57,152 nt of DNA from the NCBI GenBank assembly GCA_005884665.1, contig VBAT01000027.1, positions 2,291 through 59,442 of the forward strand, read 5' to 3'. Position 1 is the first letter of the stretch. Each line of letters begins with the position of its first letter. Position numbers and translations under genes: made by a program. The notes under the pieces were generated by a model. That model was not told the origin of the DNA, ran no database searches, and saw only the letters and a list, made by a program, of their open reading frames with translations. Source of the stretch: Bacteroidota bacterium (GTDB taxonomy: Bacteria; Bacteroidota; Bacteroidia; Chitinophagales; Chitinophagaceae). Positions 26,571 to 35,219 of this stretch are shown here, one piece after another.

Positions 26571-27032
26571 CTAAATGCTGTCTGTTTCAAACCGGCCTGT
26601 TATCTCTGAAATTGAAATACGAAATACGACAGGCTTAATACTTCCTGGTGATCTCGGATGGGTCCTTTCAGCTGTGATCTCGGGAGGCTTTGCAGTGTCA
26701 CTGATCTTCATATGCATCATTCTGTCCACAAATAATTTCATGGCCTGGTATTTCTCTTTTTCTTCCGTGATTTCGCAATATTCTCCCCAGGCAATTATAC
26801 TTTTCCAATTGGTAAAACTTTTCATTTCATCCACTTCGAAACACACTGCAGGGTTTTTGCGCATCATCCTGGTCTTCATGCCCTCGTTTGAATGAACAAT
26901 TATAGAGTTGTCTTCATAGATATAGTTTACAGGGACAATGTATAGTTTATCATCTTCCCTGCAAGCGATTCGTCCCACTGCATTCGACTGTAATACCCGC
27001 CGCATTTGCTCATTAGTGAGTTGACCGATCAT
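26571..27032 (-). CDS. Pyridoxamine 5'-phosphate oxidase family flavoprotein, NimA-like
   Basis: The 153 residues form an FMN-binding split barrel: VGRIACREDDKLYIVPVNYIYED, then IIVHSNEGMKTRMMRKNPAVCFEVDE and SIIAWGEYCEI (quoted in parts). Relatives include nitroimidazole reductases and general flavin reductases. A second copy lies at 30147-30626. It is the last gene of a run of four (UspA, baeRF, UspA, this one) on the minus strand with gaps of 97, 16 and 27 bases, so it is probably co-transcribed from the promoter near 30050. Confidence 0.9.
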   Translation of the reverse strand: MIGQLTNEQMRRVLQSNAVGRIACREDDKLYIVPVNYIYEDNSIIVHSNEGMKTRMMRKNPAVCFEVDEMKSFTNWKSIIAWGEYCEITEEKEKYQAMKLFVDRMMHMKISDTAKPPEITAERTHPRSPGSIKPVVFRISISEITGRFETDSI

Positions 27033-27059
27033 AACATCTTATTTATAGTACCCGCTGAA

Positions 27060-27890
27060 TTATTCATGTACTGACAGAACGGGAACATGAGTGTGGATGA
27101 CTAATTGTTTGGCATGACTTTTATGAAAAATTTTATCTATAAACCCGTGCTTTTTCGGAATAACAATTAAAAGGTCCAGGCTATTCTTTTCTGCATATTC
27201 ACTGAGGCCTTTGTCGATATCTACATTGTTCAAAAAATGATAAACAGGATGAAGCTTTTCAAACATTTCCTGCGCAACACCCGCTTCCCTGATGATCCCA
27301 GGTGGATAATTCCTGTCACCTTCGGCATTTACATGAATAATATGAAGCTTTGCCTTAAAAAGGGTTACCAAAGTCCTGATCTCCTCAAAAGGGGCGGTTT
27401 CCTCTACATCTTTGAGATCACAGGCGAAACCGATACTTTCCAGTTTTCTAAATGTCGCTTTGGGTGGGACAACGATGAGTGGCCACGACAAATTTCTTAT
27501 CGCCGTTGTGACAGTACTTCCCAAAAGCATTCTTTCCACGGCATTGCCGTCCCGGCTACCCATCACTACAAATGAGGGGTCGACCGATCTGCAATAGTTT
27601 TCTATTTCCGGCACTACAGAACCCACGGCGTTAACATCGGTATGGATCTTCAGTTTTCCCTGAGTTCGCTGGGAAACTTGTTTTTCCAGGTTCTTAATAC
27701 CCGCTTCAGCGCTAGCTATCTGTTCATCGATCGTGACTGCAGCAACCGGTACTTCTCCATAAACCGTCGGCAATTGCAAAATATGCACAATCATTAAGTT
27801 GCTGTCCGTTGCCACAGCCAGGTCGGCTGCATAGTTTACTGCATTTAATGAGGCTGGCGAAAAATCTGTAGTGGTCAATATTGTATTCAT
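27060..27890 (-). CDS. Universal stress protein, tandem UspA domains
   Basis: The 276 residues contain two Usp folds. The first (1-145) begins NTILTTTDFSPASLNAVNYA and has a nucleotide-loop-like VVMGSRDGNAVERMLLGST. The second (about 150-276) is degenerate, ending VIHTHVPVLSVHE. Such proteins bind ATP or AMP and support survival in growth arrest and low oxygen. It is the third gene of the Usp-baeRF-Usp-NimA run. Confidence 0.93.
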   Translation of the reverse strand: MNTILTTTDFSPASLNAVNYAADLAVATDSNLMIVHILQLPTVYGEVPVAAVTIDEQIASAEAGIKNLEKQVSQRTQGKLKIHTDVNAVGSVVPEIENYCRSVDPSFVVMGSRDGNAVERMLLGSTVTTAIRNLSWPLIVVPPKATFRKLESIGFACDLKDVEETAPFEEIRTLVTLFKAKLHIIHVNAEGDRNYPPGIIREAGVAQEMFEKLHPVYHFLNNVDIDKGLSEYAEKNSLDLLIVIPKKHGFIDKIFHKSHAKQLVIHTHVPVLSVHE

Positions 27891-27906
27891 AAAAATGAGT
27901 TCAATG

Positions 27907-29004
27907 TTAATAGTATTGGATCAACGCGATCCTGTTGTAATCTTTAAGCGTTCCATCTTCCACAAATTCCACGTCACCTCCGTATTCCAGTACTTTTTCA
28001 ATTACGGTATCTACCGCATCTTTGATATAAGAAAATTTGTTGTAAGGTTCCTCTGCTGCATGGATGATCTCTTCGCTTTCACCCTGCTCGGCTGCAAAAG
28101 CGAATTTTTCGTCGACGACCAGTAACCTTCCGCGGTGTTGGCTGGCCATTTTCCAAACGTGTTTCATACCGGTTGCCAGTTTACCCATATCGGCTGCTCT
28201 TTCGATTTGATGCGTGAGATCGGCCGCTTTAACCTTTTTCCAATCCAGGACATAAGGCTGCAAAGCTTTGCTTAACTCTTTTTCAGAGGCTTCTTCAAAG
28301 TTCCCATTAATATAGCCCGCTATGCTTTTCTCATTTTTTGTAATCGCCTCAAAGTGTCCGAGTATTTTTGAAGTACCCATTACAAATATCGGTAGGGGAT
28401 AAGCTTGCAGTACGAACCTTAATCCATCATCGGTATGCCTTAAGAACCTGTTTAACAGTATTTCCTTTTGCTCCGAAGGATCTGAGGAGTTTGTTACTCG
28501 TTCTGGAATGTCGTGTGTGAAAGCCGCGATATGGTCAGGTACGTTTGATTTTACTTTTACGAATGAGGAATAGTCCCCGAGATAGACCTTACTCCACTTA
28601 CCGCTTAAGATTAACACGAGATACCGGTGAAATTCTTTTTTAGCATATAAAAGGTCTCTTATTTTGAAGGAATCGTCCACCACTATTTTTTCCCTCATAG
28701 GGATATCGAGATATAATACCTTTTCAAAAACGGGCGAAACATAAATAGCGATACTTTTTTTAAATGTATTAAAGTTTAGGTTCTTCACTATTTTTTTCAG
28801 TTTTTGAATTACCAGGTCCGCGAGATCAGCATGATAATTTTGGCGAACCTCCCGGTCAACCTTATCCATGGCGAATTTTAACCGCTGGACCAACTCAGAT
28901 TTTGCGTTCATCTTAGGCTCAAAAGGCAGGATGAGAGAGATAGCCGGCCGGTAATGTATAGCTTCGACCACATTGCGTATGTCAGGGGATAGTACTTGTT
29001 TCAT
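27907..29004 (-). CDS. baeRF (bacterial archaeo-eukaryotic release factor-like) protein
   Basis: The 365-residue protein resembles the baeRF families related to eRF1/Pelota: an N-terminal domain with a long coiled region (about 30-85), a middle domain that lacks the GGQ motif needed for peptide release, and a C-terminal domain like eRF1 domain 3 (RLLVVDEKFAFAAEQGE, then VLEYGGDVEFVEDG and IALIQYY). It may act on stalled or dormant ribosomes, which is inference. Its placing between two usp genes supports a role in growth arrest. The exact baeRF subfamily is uncertain. Confidence 0.75.
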   Translation of the reverse strand: MKQVLSPDIRNVVEAIHYRPAISLILPFEPKMNAKSELVQRLKFAMDKVDREVRQNYHADLADLVIQKLKKIVKNLNFNTFKKSIAIYVSPVFEKVLYLDIPMREKIVVDDSFKIRDLLYAKKEFHRYLVLILSGKWSKVYLGDYSSFVKVKSNVPDHIAAFTHDIPERVTNSSDPSEQKEILLNRFLRHTDDGLRFVLQAYPLPIFVMGTSKILGHFEAITKNEKSIAGYINGNFEEASEKELSKALQPYVLDWKKVKAADLTHQIERAADMGKLATGMKHVWKMASQHRGRLLVVDEKFAFAAEQGESEEIIHAAEEPYNKFSYIKDAVDTVIEKVLEYGGDVEFVEDGTLKDYNRIALIQYY

Positions 29005-29101
29005 AAATGATTGTTTTATTGGTTTGCCAGCAACCCGATTCTGTATATGTCTGCCATAGTGGACGTTGTTTTAATTTGATATTTTTTACAAGAAATGAAT
29101 C

Positions 29102-29944
29102 TCACTTATTATGTGCGATGAATAAGGGAACTTTCAGGTCCTTCATCAGGGTGTCGGCCATACTTTGGTTTAGCCATCTTGAGACCGCACTTCTCCTGTA
29201 AGCACCCAGCACAACCAGTGAGGTTTCGTTTTTCTTTTTTAAATAGTTTTCTATTTCAATTTCCGGGTTTCCCTTCAATACAGTAAAAACTGCCTCGGGG
29301 AAATGACGTTTTGCAAATTCTTTCATCAGCCGGTTATCCGGAACATGGGAAGACTGCTTTACCTGTTGTACAGTCAGCACCTCTGTCGGATTGTGTTTCA
29401 ATGAATACAAAGTGTAGCTGAACATCTTTATGGCATGTACGGAAGAAGGCTCGCCATCGAACAGTAATACAAGGTTGTTTATCGGGCGGAACTTGTGGGG
29501 TACAAGCAGCACCGGACACTGGGCATTGCTTAACAGGTCCCGGTTAAATTTCGTCGGCAGTTTTTCATTGTGATGAGTAAGTGTCTCCCGGCTGTTTATT
29601 ACCAGGAGGTCCGCGTAAACACTTTCATGTAGAAGTTCCTGAATAGCAATATTCCTGTCATGGTGTATTGAAAATTCGATACCGGAGGTACGACAGGCAG
29701 TTTCAAATTTATGGACAGCAACTGCTCGCATTTCAAGATCTTGATGTTCCAGTATTTTCTGTTTTGACCCGGCATCCTGGCCGTCTTCTCTTACCAAGTC
29801 ATAAATCTTATAGCTGTGATAGGTGAAATCATCCAGGAAAACGCCCACGAGATGCGCATGAGACTGTTTTGCGAGAAAAATAGCATAATCTCTCGTGCTT
29901 TCAGAAAATTTAAGACCGTCAAAAGCGGCAATTATTTTTTTCAT
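29102..29944 (-). CDS. Universal stress protein, tandem UspA domains
   Basis: A 280-residue protein with an N-terminal Usp fold (KKIIAAFDGLKFSESTRDYA) and a C-terminal one ending SLVVLGAYRRSAVSRWLNQS. The usual G-x2-G-x9-G(S/T) nucleotide loop is changed in the second domain. It resembles the UspA at 36350-37189 in length and in this loop. It heads the four-gene minus-strand run and is divergent from the NimA-like gene at 30147, sharing a 202-base control region with two Fnr-type boxes. Confidence 0.9.
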   Translation of the reverse strand: MKKIIAAFDGLKFSESTRDYAIFLAKQSHAHLVGVFLDDFTYHSYKIYDLVREDGQDAGSKQKILEHQDLEMRAVAVHKFETACRTSGIEFSIHHDRNIAIQELLHESVYADLLVINSRETLTHHNEKLPTKFNRDLLSNAQCPVLLVPHKFRPINNLVLLFDGEPSSVHAIKMFSYTLYSLKHNPTEVLTVQQVKQSSHVPDNRLMKEFAKRHFPEAVFTVLKGNPEIEIENYLKKKNETSLVVLGAYRRSAVSRWLNQSMADTLMKDLKVPLFIAHNK

Positions 29945-29999
29945 AGTATCCTCTTTTTGCTCAATGCCAGACCTCTACACATAACACTTGCCAGCTGAA

Positions 30000-30064
30000 C
30001 GAAGCTATACTGGTAAAGCCACTGAAGAAATGACAATGCCCAGTTAATTGCCTGATTTTTGTCA
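30000..30064 (-). promoter_or_regulatory. Class I Fnr/Crp-type promoter of the UspA operon
   Basis: The minus-strand box TGACAAAAATCA (30053-30064) is followed after exactly 45 bases by TAGCTTCG (30000-30007). It lies in the divergent region shared with the gene at 30147. Confidence 0.7.
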
Positions 30065-30076
30065 ACCGGACAGCCC

Positions 30077-30141
30077 TGATATTTATCAATCTCTATATTG
30101 ACGGCTCTCATTTTTTCCAACCTTTGATAGACTTTTCTTTG
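30077..30141 (+). promoter_or_regulatory. Class I Fnr/Crp-type promoter of the NimA-like gene
   Basis: TGATATTTATCA (30077-30088) is followed after exactly 45 bases by TTTCTTTG (30134-30141), one mismatch from TAnnTTTG. A second box with one mismatch, TGACGGCTCTCA, lies at 30099-30110, 22 bases closer to the gene. Confidence 0.6.
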
Positions 30142-30146
30142 TATAA

Positions 30147-30626
30147 ATGAAAGCTATGTTTGGAATATTGAATCCCGCGGAAATTGAACAGCTTTTAAGT
30201 AAGCAGTTGATTGGCCGGATCGGCTGTCATGCCGATGGTGTTACGTATGTTGTTCCAATTAGTTATGCATACGATGGCGAATATGTTTACGCCCGCACAT
30301 TTGAGGGAATGAAGATAAATATGATGAGAAAAAATCCGGATGTCTGTTTCGAAGTGGAGGATACGAAAAACCTGTCAAACTGGCGAACAGTGGTTGCCTG
30401 GGGTTCTTTTGAAGAATTGCCAGGAGGCGATCAGCGAAAAGAAGCTCTTAGCGCGCTTGCACGCCGAAAACTCCCCGTGATCAGTAGTGAAACAATGCAG
30501 CTGGGATCTCAGTGGCCCTTTAGTTCCGATGACGAAAATGTGGATGGAGTCATATTCCGCATCCGGATAAAGGAAAAAACAGGGCGATATGAAGAAAGTC
30601 TTAATGAATCATCCTTTGGCACGTAA
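30147..30626 (+). CDS. Pyridoxamine 5'-phosphate oxidase family flavoprotein, NimA-like
   Basis: The 159 residues are a paralogue of the protein at 26571-27032. Shared elements include IGRIGCHADGVTYVVPISYAY, FEGMKINMMRKNPDVCFEVED and WRTVVAWGSFEEL (quoted in parts), typical of FMN-binding split barrels. It may reduce flavin or nitro compounds. It heads a plus-strand group with the OsmC gene 34 bases downstream. Confidence 0.9.
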   Translation: MKAMFGILNPAEIEQLLSKQLIGRIGCHADGVTYVVPISYAYDGEYVYARTFEGMKINMMRKNPDVCFEVEDTKNLSNWRTVVAWGSFEELPGGDQRKEALSALARRKLPVISSETMQLGSQWPFSSDDENVDGVIFRIRIKEKTGRYEESLNESSFGT

Positions 30627-30660
30627 TCATTCTGTGCTTTAAGAATTTTAAAATATCAGT

Positions 30661-31122
30661 ATGATGGACAAAAACGACAAACGATTTCTCTTCAACGTCA
30701 AGTTGAATTGGATAGGTGATACCATCGGGCTTCTTAGTTCAACATCAACTTCTGAGGAACTATCGGTCGCCGCTCCAGCTGAATTTGGAGGCACAGAGAA
30801 ACTATGGACCCCGGAGCATTTTTTTCTCAATGCGATCAGTAGTTGTTTTATGACGACTTTTCTTGCTCTTTCCAAAAAAATGGGTTTTGAAATTTTAGAT
30901 TTTAATTGCGAGGCAGTCGGGCAAATCGAGATCGTGGAAGGCAGGTATAAATTTACCCATATCGATCTATACCCAAAAGTTTATATAGACAATGAAAATC
31001 TTCATGAGAAAGCCGAAAAGGCAATGGAAAAAACTCATAAATACTGCATCATCGCCAATTCTGTCAATGTAGAAGTGACTTACCACAGCCGGGTTTTGAT
31101 AGGAACAGAACGAACTCAATGA
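30661..31122 (+). CDS. OsmC family protein
   Basis: The 153 residues carry the OsmC fold: ELSVAAPAEFGGTEKLWTPEH, then the active-site helix FFLNAISSCFMTTFLALSKK with a catalytic Cys, and a late THKYCIIANSV with the second Cys (quoted in parts). OsmC/Ohr proteins reduce organic hydroperoxides with thiols. The gene begins 34 bases after the NimA-like gene, so the pair likely forms one transcript under the same control. Confidence 0.92.
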   Translation: MMDKNDKRFLFNVKLNWIGDTIGLLSSTSTSEELSVAAPAEFGGTEKLWTPEHFFLNAISSCFMTTFLALSKKMGFEILDFNCEAVGQIEIVEGRYKFTHIDLYPKVYIDNENLHEKAEKAMEKTHKYCIIANSVNVEVTYHSRVLIGTERTQ

Positions 31123-31279
31123 TATTTAGATAGAATATTTTAAAAGAGCTACCGGCCAAACTCCCCAAAGTTTTCGCCTCATTGACGAATAGTCGCAAAA
31201 TTTTCAAAAATACTATCCCCACAGGTATTTGTAGTATCATCTTTGTTGATGAATTGGAGAACTATACAATTCAAAGGAT

Positions 31280-31678
31280 ATGAACAATTATTTGACGGAA
31301 AAGCAAATAGCGGCGGTCCGTTATATTGTTAACGATGTAGATTCTTCGGTAAGTTTTTATACAAACATACTTGGCTTTAAGGTCGATCAACATGTAAAAT
31401 CCGCCTTTGCCGCTTTAACGCTGGGCGATCTTCGGTTATTCATTAACAGCCCGGGCGCAGGTGGTGCGGGGCATGCCATGCCTGACGGAACTATGCCTGC
31501 TCCGGGAGGTTGGAACCGGTTTCAATTGCAGGTAAAGGATATTGAAGTTGCTGTCGAAGACCTTAAAAACAAAGGAGCAAAATTCAGGAATGAGATTGTA
31601 AAGGGTGTTGGAGGTAAACAAATACTCCTCGAAGATCCTTCAAAGAACCTGATAGAGTTGTTTGAATTTCCCTCCTGA
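31280..31678 (+). CDS. VOC family (glyoxalase-like) protein
   Basis: The 132 residues have the vicinal oxygen chelate pattern: AVRYIVNDVDSSVSFYTNILGF at the start (quoted in part: DVDSSVSFYTN), FAALTLGDLRLFIN, WNRFQLQVKDIEVAVEDL and the ending LLEDPSKNLIELFE with the metal-binding Glu. The substrate is unknown. The 157-base upstream gap holds an imperfect TTGACGAATAGTC, which does not fit the regulon pattern. Confidence 0.9.
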   Translation: MNNYLTEKQIAAVRYIVNDVDSSVSFYTNILGFKVDQHVKSAFAALTLGDLRLFINSPGAGGAGHAMPDGTMPAPGGWNRFQLQVKDIEVAVEDLKNKGAKFRNEIVKGVGGKQILLEDPSKNLIELFEFPS

Positions 31679-31709
31679 CAAATTTGGCCATTTTCACATA
31701 AGCAAAAAT

Positions 31710-32252
31710 ATGTTTGCGATGACAAAAGTTATCATACGACCCCTGCTAATTACTTCCTGTTGCATTGGCGGTTTACTTGCCGGCGGCAATGTTTATAGAT
31801 ACATAATTGAGGTTCCTGCCTGGCGCCACCTGGATATTACTGACTGGTCCGCTTATAGCAAAAATGCTGATCTAGGTAATGGTCTTTTTCTTTTTCCCAT
31901 TGAAGCTTTTGGCAATGCTTTGCCACTCATCATTGCATCTGCGATATGCTTAAAGAATAGAAACCTAAAACCTATCGCATCATCATTGCATGTTTCTACA
32001 TTGTTTGCCATTGCCGGGCTTGCATTAACTTTTTTTGCAGCTCCAATCATGTTGCATTTGCCAAAAATTGACGGAAACATTCCTCTCTTGCAACAAGCTT
32101 TTAACAGGTTCCATTTTTGGGGTAGTCTTCGCGGAATAACCCAGGTATTGTCATTTTTATTTTGCGTGCTTGTGGTTTCAAATATGTATAAATTGAATAT
32201 TCCCGGAACAGAATTTAAAAACTTTGCTAAAACTGTGAGCTATGAAATATAA
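31710..32252 (+). CDS. Four-pass membrane protein, DUF1772-like
   Basis: About 180 residues with four hydrophobic segments (about 8-24, 57-77, 90-115 and 145-168) and a conserved-looking loop VYRYIIEVPAWRHL. This pattern resembles DUF1772 proteins, but the match is weak. The frame is open from a TTG at 31662 overlapping the VOC gene; ATG 31710 is preferred. The 3' end overlaps the next gene by 11 bases. Confidence 0.6.
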   Translation: MFAMTKVIIRPLLITSCCIGGLLAGGNVYRYIIEVPAWRHLDITDWSAYSKNADLGNGLFLFPIEAFGNALPLIIASAICLKNRNLKPIASSLHVSTLFAIAGLALTFFAAPIMLHLPKIDGNIPLLQQAFNRFHFWGSLRGITQVLSFLFCVLVVSNMYKLNIPGTEFKNFAKTVSYEI

Positions 32253-32953
32253 CAACAGTAACCCTGCTGAAAAATTTCAAAATCGAAGGTCCTTTGTGAA
32301 AAAAGGACTGATTGTTACTCTTTCAGGAGCTGCAGGCATCGGTTTATTACCAGGTTGTAAAGGAGAGGAAGAAGAAGACGAAGGTCAGAAAGTCTCGCCG
32401 CCTGAGGATTTAATGCAAGAACACGGAGTATTAAACAGAATACTATTGATCTATGATAACTGTAAGAATAGACTTATCAATAAAGAAACTTTTCCAGTCG
32501 AAATCATAGGTAGCGCTGCAGGCATTGTCAGAAATTTTGTAGAGGATTATCATGAAAAACAGGAAGAAAATTATTTATTTCCCCGTTTCAAAAAGGCAAA
32601 TCAGTTAACGGACCTGGTAGACATATTATTGCAACAGCACCAGGCGGGGCGCGTGGTTACCGACCAGATACTGGAATTCTCTAAATCCTCTTCAAGAACT
32701 GATGCAGAAAACCAGCAATTAATACAAGCATTGACTGCATTTAATATCATGTATCGGAGAAGATACCGTCTTGTTTCCCGCATTTCGAAAAATAGTCTCA
32801 AAACACGAATATGATTCACTGGGAGAGGAATTTGAAAAAAATGAACAAAAGCTTTTTGGAAAAGATGGTTTTGATACAATGGTTAATAAGGTATCAGAAA
32901 TAGAAAAATCTTTGGGAATTTATGAACTGTCACAATTCACACCTAAGGTATGA
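32242..32953 (+). pseudogene. Hemerythrin-domain Tat lipoprotein, frameshifted
   Basis: The first part has a twin-arginine signal (NRRSFVKKG) with lipobox LLPGC, then DLMQEHGVLNRILLIYD and EDYHEKQEENYLFPRF, with His/Glu iron ligands. The frame is lost near 32755-32765; after it, the other frame reads EDTVLFPAFRKIVSKHEYD and continues to SLGIYELSQFTPKV at 32953. In intact relatives this junction reads MYRPHEAREDTVLFPAF, so about 14 bases encoding PHEA and neighbours, including an iron ligand, are missing. It is either a real inactivating deletion or an assembly error. In frame, the first part would stop at 32814. Confidence 0.75.
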
Positions 32954-32986
32954 GGGTATTTCTTATAGTAATAAAAATTTAAAAAT

Positions 32987-33202
32987 ATGGAAAAGAAAAA
33001 CACAAGTAATCCGATGGACCATACCACGAATATTAAAAAGGAATTCAAGGAATTGATCGATCATTTACGCGAAGACGTTGAGAAGGTAGATGACCCGGCA
33101 GCGAAGGCTCTTTTCGAAACTTCCGCCGAAGTTATCAGTGGGCTGGAAAAAGCCTTCAGTCATTATGAGGCGAAAACTGAGCCTGCCTGGAAAAAGAACT
33201 AA
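32987..33202 (+). CDS. Small conserved-looking hypothetical protein, 71 aa
   Basis: A charged, helical 71-residue protein (IKKEFKELIDHLREDVEKVDD, then KALFETSAEVISGLEKAF, quoted in parts) with no membrane segment or cysteine. The pattern suggests a short coiled-coil or two-helix protein, like small stress proteins encoded in Usp-rich islands. It begins 33 bases after the broken hemerythrin gene. Function unknown. Confidence 0.65.
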   Translation: MEKKNTSNPMDHTTNIKKEFKELIDHLREDVEKVDDPAAKALFETSAEVISGLEKAFSHYEAKTEPAWKKN

Positions 33203-33382
33203 TCTTGAGTGCCGGCGCCAGGTTGTGTAGGCTCGGACTGTGCTGGAAGTAAATCAGCCTAAATTTCTACGCTTGTAAATTTCAGTCGAGAAATATGCAT
33301 GGCTTTTAAGTCCTTAATGTTTCTGACAAGGATTATCTATCGGATGAAAAGCAGGCGGATAATTTTGATGAATTCCCGGTTT

Positions 33383-33706
33383 TTATCCGTTAGCTCTTCT
33401 TTTTAGAAATTTGGCCATCCAGTCAGTTAGTCCCTCTGCTGCTTTGGAAGCAACATTACTGGCGATAGTATTTACCGCGCCATTAAATCCTTCATTTTTG
33501 ACAAACGATTTCCAAAAGCCGTAATCGCCATTGTTTTTATTTTCATGCCTGCAGAAAACGGAATTCATAGTCATCGAAAAATAGTTTTCCTGCAAATGAT
33601 CGAGGTTGTGGTCCAGTTTTTCCTCCAGGTTTTTTGCTTCCAGTTTAAGCCGGTACAATTCCCGGTCCAGGGAATCAAGATTGTGTATGTTTTTGGCTTT
33701 TTTCAT
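33383..33706 (-). CDS. Hypothetical protein, 107 aa
   Basis: The N-terminal half is a predicted coiled coil (LDRELYRLKLEAKNLEEKLD), the C-terminal half ends TDWMAKFLKRRANG. I do not recognise a family. It follows the phage-holin-like gene by 14 bases and is the second gene of that unit, so it probably works with it at the membrane. Confidence 0.65.
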   Translation of the reverse strand: MKKAKNIHNLDSLDRELYRLKLEAKNLEEKLDHNLDHLQENYFSMTMNSVFCRHENKNNGDYGFWKSFVKNEGFNGAVNTIASNVASKAAEGLTDWMAKFLKRRANG

Positions 33707-33720
33707 TTACTGTGTGATTT

Positions 33721-34101
33721 TTAATTATTACCCGGATCAATGTCATCATTATCAGCCATGGTACGCCGGATTATCTTGCGAATAATTGGATTAACGAACA
33801 GGACTTTCCTGAATAAGGCCAGGAAGATAATTATTCCAAGCATGATCAATGTAGTATACCCGAATCCTTTTACATAGCTCCCCGTCATATCGGTAAACCA
33901 GAAGCCGATAACAAGGCCTGTGAAAGCTAGAAGCAAAAAAATAAGCGCCAATGAAATGATGACCCATATAAAATAGCCTCCTGATTTTGAAAATGCCCGG
34001 ATCATCTTCAATTTAAATGCCTCGAGACGGGTATCGAGATAATCCCTCACCAGTTTTTTATTTTCTTTTAAAAACGATCCTAAATTTTCTCTCTCAGCCA
34101 T
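33721..34101 (-). CDS. Phage_holin_3_6-like (DUF1469) membrane protein
   Basis: The 126 residues have an amphipathic start (LGSFLKENKKLVRDYLDTRL), two membrane segments (about 45-68 and 80-100) and a basic tail. This is the actinobacterial/proteobacterial YqjE-like layout called Phage_holin_3_6; despite the name it is a chromosomal envelope protein, not a phage gene. It heads a two-gene unit with an Fnr-type promoter 47 bases upstream. Confidence 0.75.
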   Translation of the reverse strand: MAERENLGSFLKENKKLVRDYLDTRLEAFKLKMIRAFSKSGGYFIWVIISLALIFLLLAFTGLVIGFWFTDMTGSYVKGFGYTTLIMLGIIIFLALFRKVLFVNPIIRKIIRRTMADNDDIDPGNN

Positions 34102-34116
34102 ACAATTTTGTTTAGA

Positions 34117-34159
34117 CTAAACTAGTTTAACAGCTAATCAATTGAAATGATGGTTATCA
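34117..34159 (-). promoter_or_regulatory. Class II Fnr/Crp-type promoter of the holin-like gene
   Basis: TGATAACCATCA (34148-34159, minus strand) is followed after exactly 23 bases by TAGTTTAG (34117-34124). The start codon is 15 bases further. Confidence 0.75.
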
Positions 34160-34262
34160 GTTCCGGGTATGATTGTTTACATGACCGCGTAAATAAGGAA
34201 GTAACAGTATCTTAGAGGGTTTTTATATACAATGTTGATCGCCTTGGAGAAATGGACCAGGT

Positions 34263-35213
34263 TTATACCAGGGCAGGTATTCCGGTCAAAGACCTTATTT
34301 GGGTAAACAATTTGTCCGCATCTTCTTTGTGACATAATTCGGTACCAGGGTTCATAGTAGCTGCAGTTCCGCAGGCGACCCCATATTTAGCCGCAGTTTC
34401 TATGTCATAACCTTTGGATAATCCCATAATAATTCCGGCTACCATGCTGTCGCCTGCACCAACTGTACTTATCGTCCTAACAGGCGGAGCAACGATCCGG
34501 GTGGCTTTATCCTTTGTTACCAGTAAAGCCCCTTTGGCGCCAAGTGAAACGATAATGATTTCGCATTGACCACTGGTTATTATTTTTTTTGCTTCATCTG
34601 CTATTTCATTTTCCTGCAGGTATTCTTTGTTGGCCAGGTAGCTCAACTCCGATGCATTCGGTTTTATCATATAGACACCTTCGGCAAGCGCCGATCTTAA
34701 TGGCTCACCCGATGTATCGATGATTAGTTTTGCGTGCTTTCTTTTGGCTATGTCAGCAATTCGTGCAATAAAATTTGGAGGGATGCCAGGTGGAAGACTG
34801 CCGCTGGCGACAATGAAATTTAAATTGTTTATTCTGGTGATAATCTTAAATAGTTCCTGGCACTCGGTTTTGCTTAAGTCATTACCCGGCATTCCCAACC
34901 GGAATTGCTTATTGGTCGAGTTCTCGAAAACAATGATGTTCTCACGGGTTTCCTGTTTCATCCGGATAGAGATAATGGAAACCCGTTCGTTCTTGAGTAA
35001 CTGATCAAGAATCTTACCTGTACATCCCCCGGATGGATAAAGAGCCACTGCTTTTCCACCTAATTTTCCGATTGCTCTTGCGACATTTATACCACCGCCA
35101 CCGGGTTCTATTTTTGGCGAACTGCATTTTAGTTTTTTATCCGGCAACAGTTCCTGTATCGAAGTGCTTTTATCGATACATGGACTGAAAGTGATGGTAA
35201 GTATCCTGGACAT
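34263..35213 (-). CDS. PfkB family hexose kinase (1-phosphofructokinase/tagatose-6-P kinase type)
   Basis: The 316 residues show the PfkB/ribokinase fold: GGGGINVARAIGKLGG near residue 37, PPGIPPNFIARIA, and the anion-hole/catalytic motif GAGDSMVAGIIMG near residue 253. It phosphorylates a sugar phosphate, probably fructose 6-phosphate or a relative, in the cytoplasm. It ends a same-strand run (UspA, 58-aa protein, two membrane proteins, this gene) with short gaps and is likely read from the promoter at 37203-37267. Confidence 0.92.
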   Translation of the reverse strand: MSRILTITFSPCIDKSTSIQELLPDKKLKCSSPKIEPGGGGINVARAIGKLGGKAVALYPSGGCTGKILDQLLKNERVSIISIRMKQETRENIIVFENSTNKQFRLGMPGNDLSKTECQELFKIITRINNLNFIVASGSLPPGIPPNFIARIADIAKRKHAKLIIDTSGEPLRSALAEGVYMIKPNASELSYLANKEYLQENEIADEAKKIITSGQCEIIIVSLGAKGALLVTKDKATRIVAPPVRTISTVGAGDSMVAGIIMGLSKGYDIETAAKYGVACGTAATMNPGTELCHKEDADKLFTQIRSLTGIPALV

Positions 35214-35219
35214 AGTTGA

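Noticed and set aside
31183..31194. TGACGAATAGTC upstream of the VOC gene at 31280
   Set aside because: The second half-site does not match, and the CATCTTTG nearby is two bases out of the fixed register.
32771..32953. A separate 60-codon gene starting with TTG
   Set aside because: It is the out-of-frame 3' part of the hemerythrin-domain gene.
33721..34101. Phage-holin annotation as evidence of a prophage
   Set aside because: The family name is misleading; the protein is of the chromosomal YqjE-like type and no phage genes are nearby.
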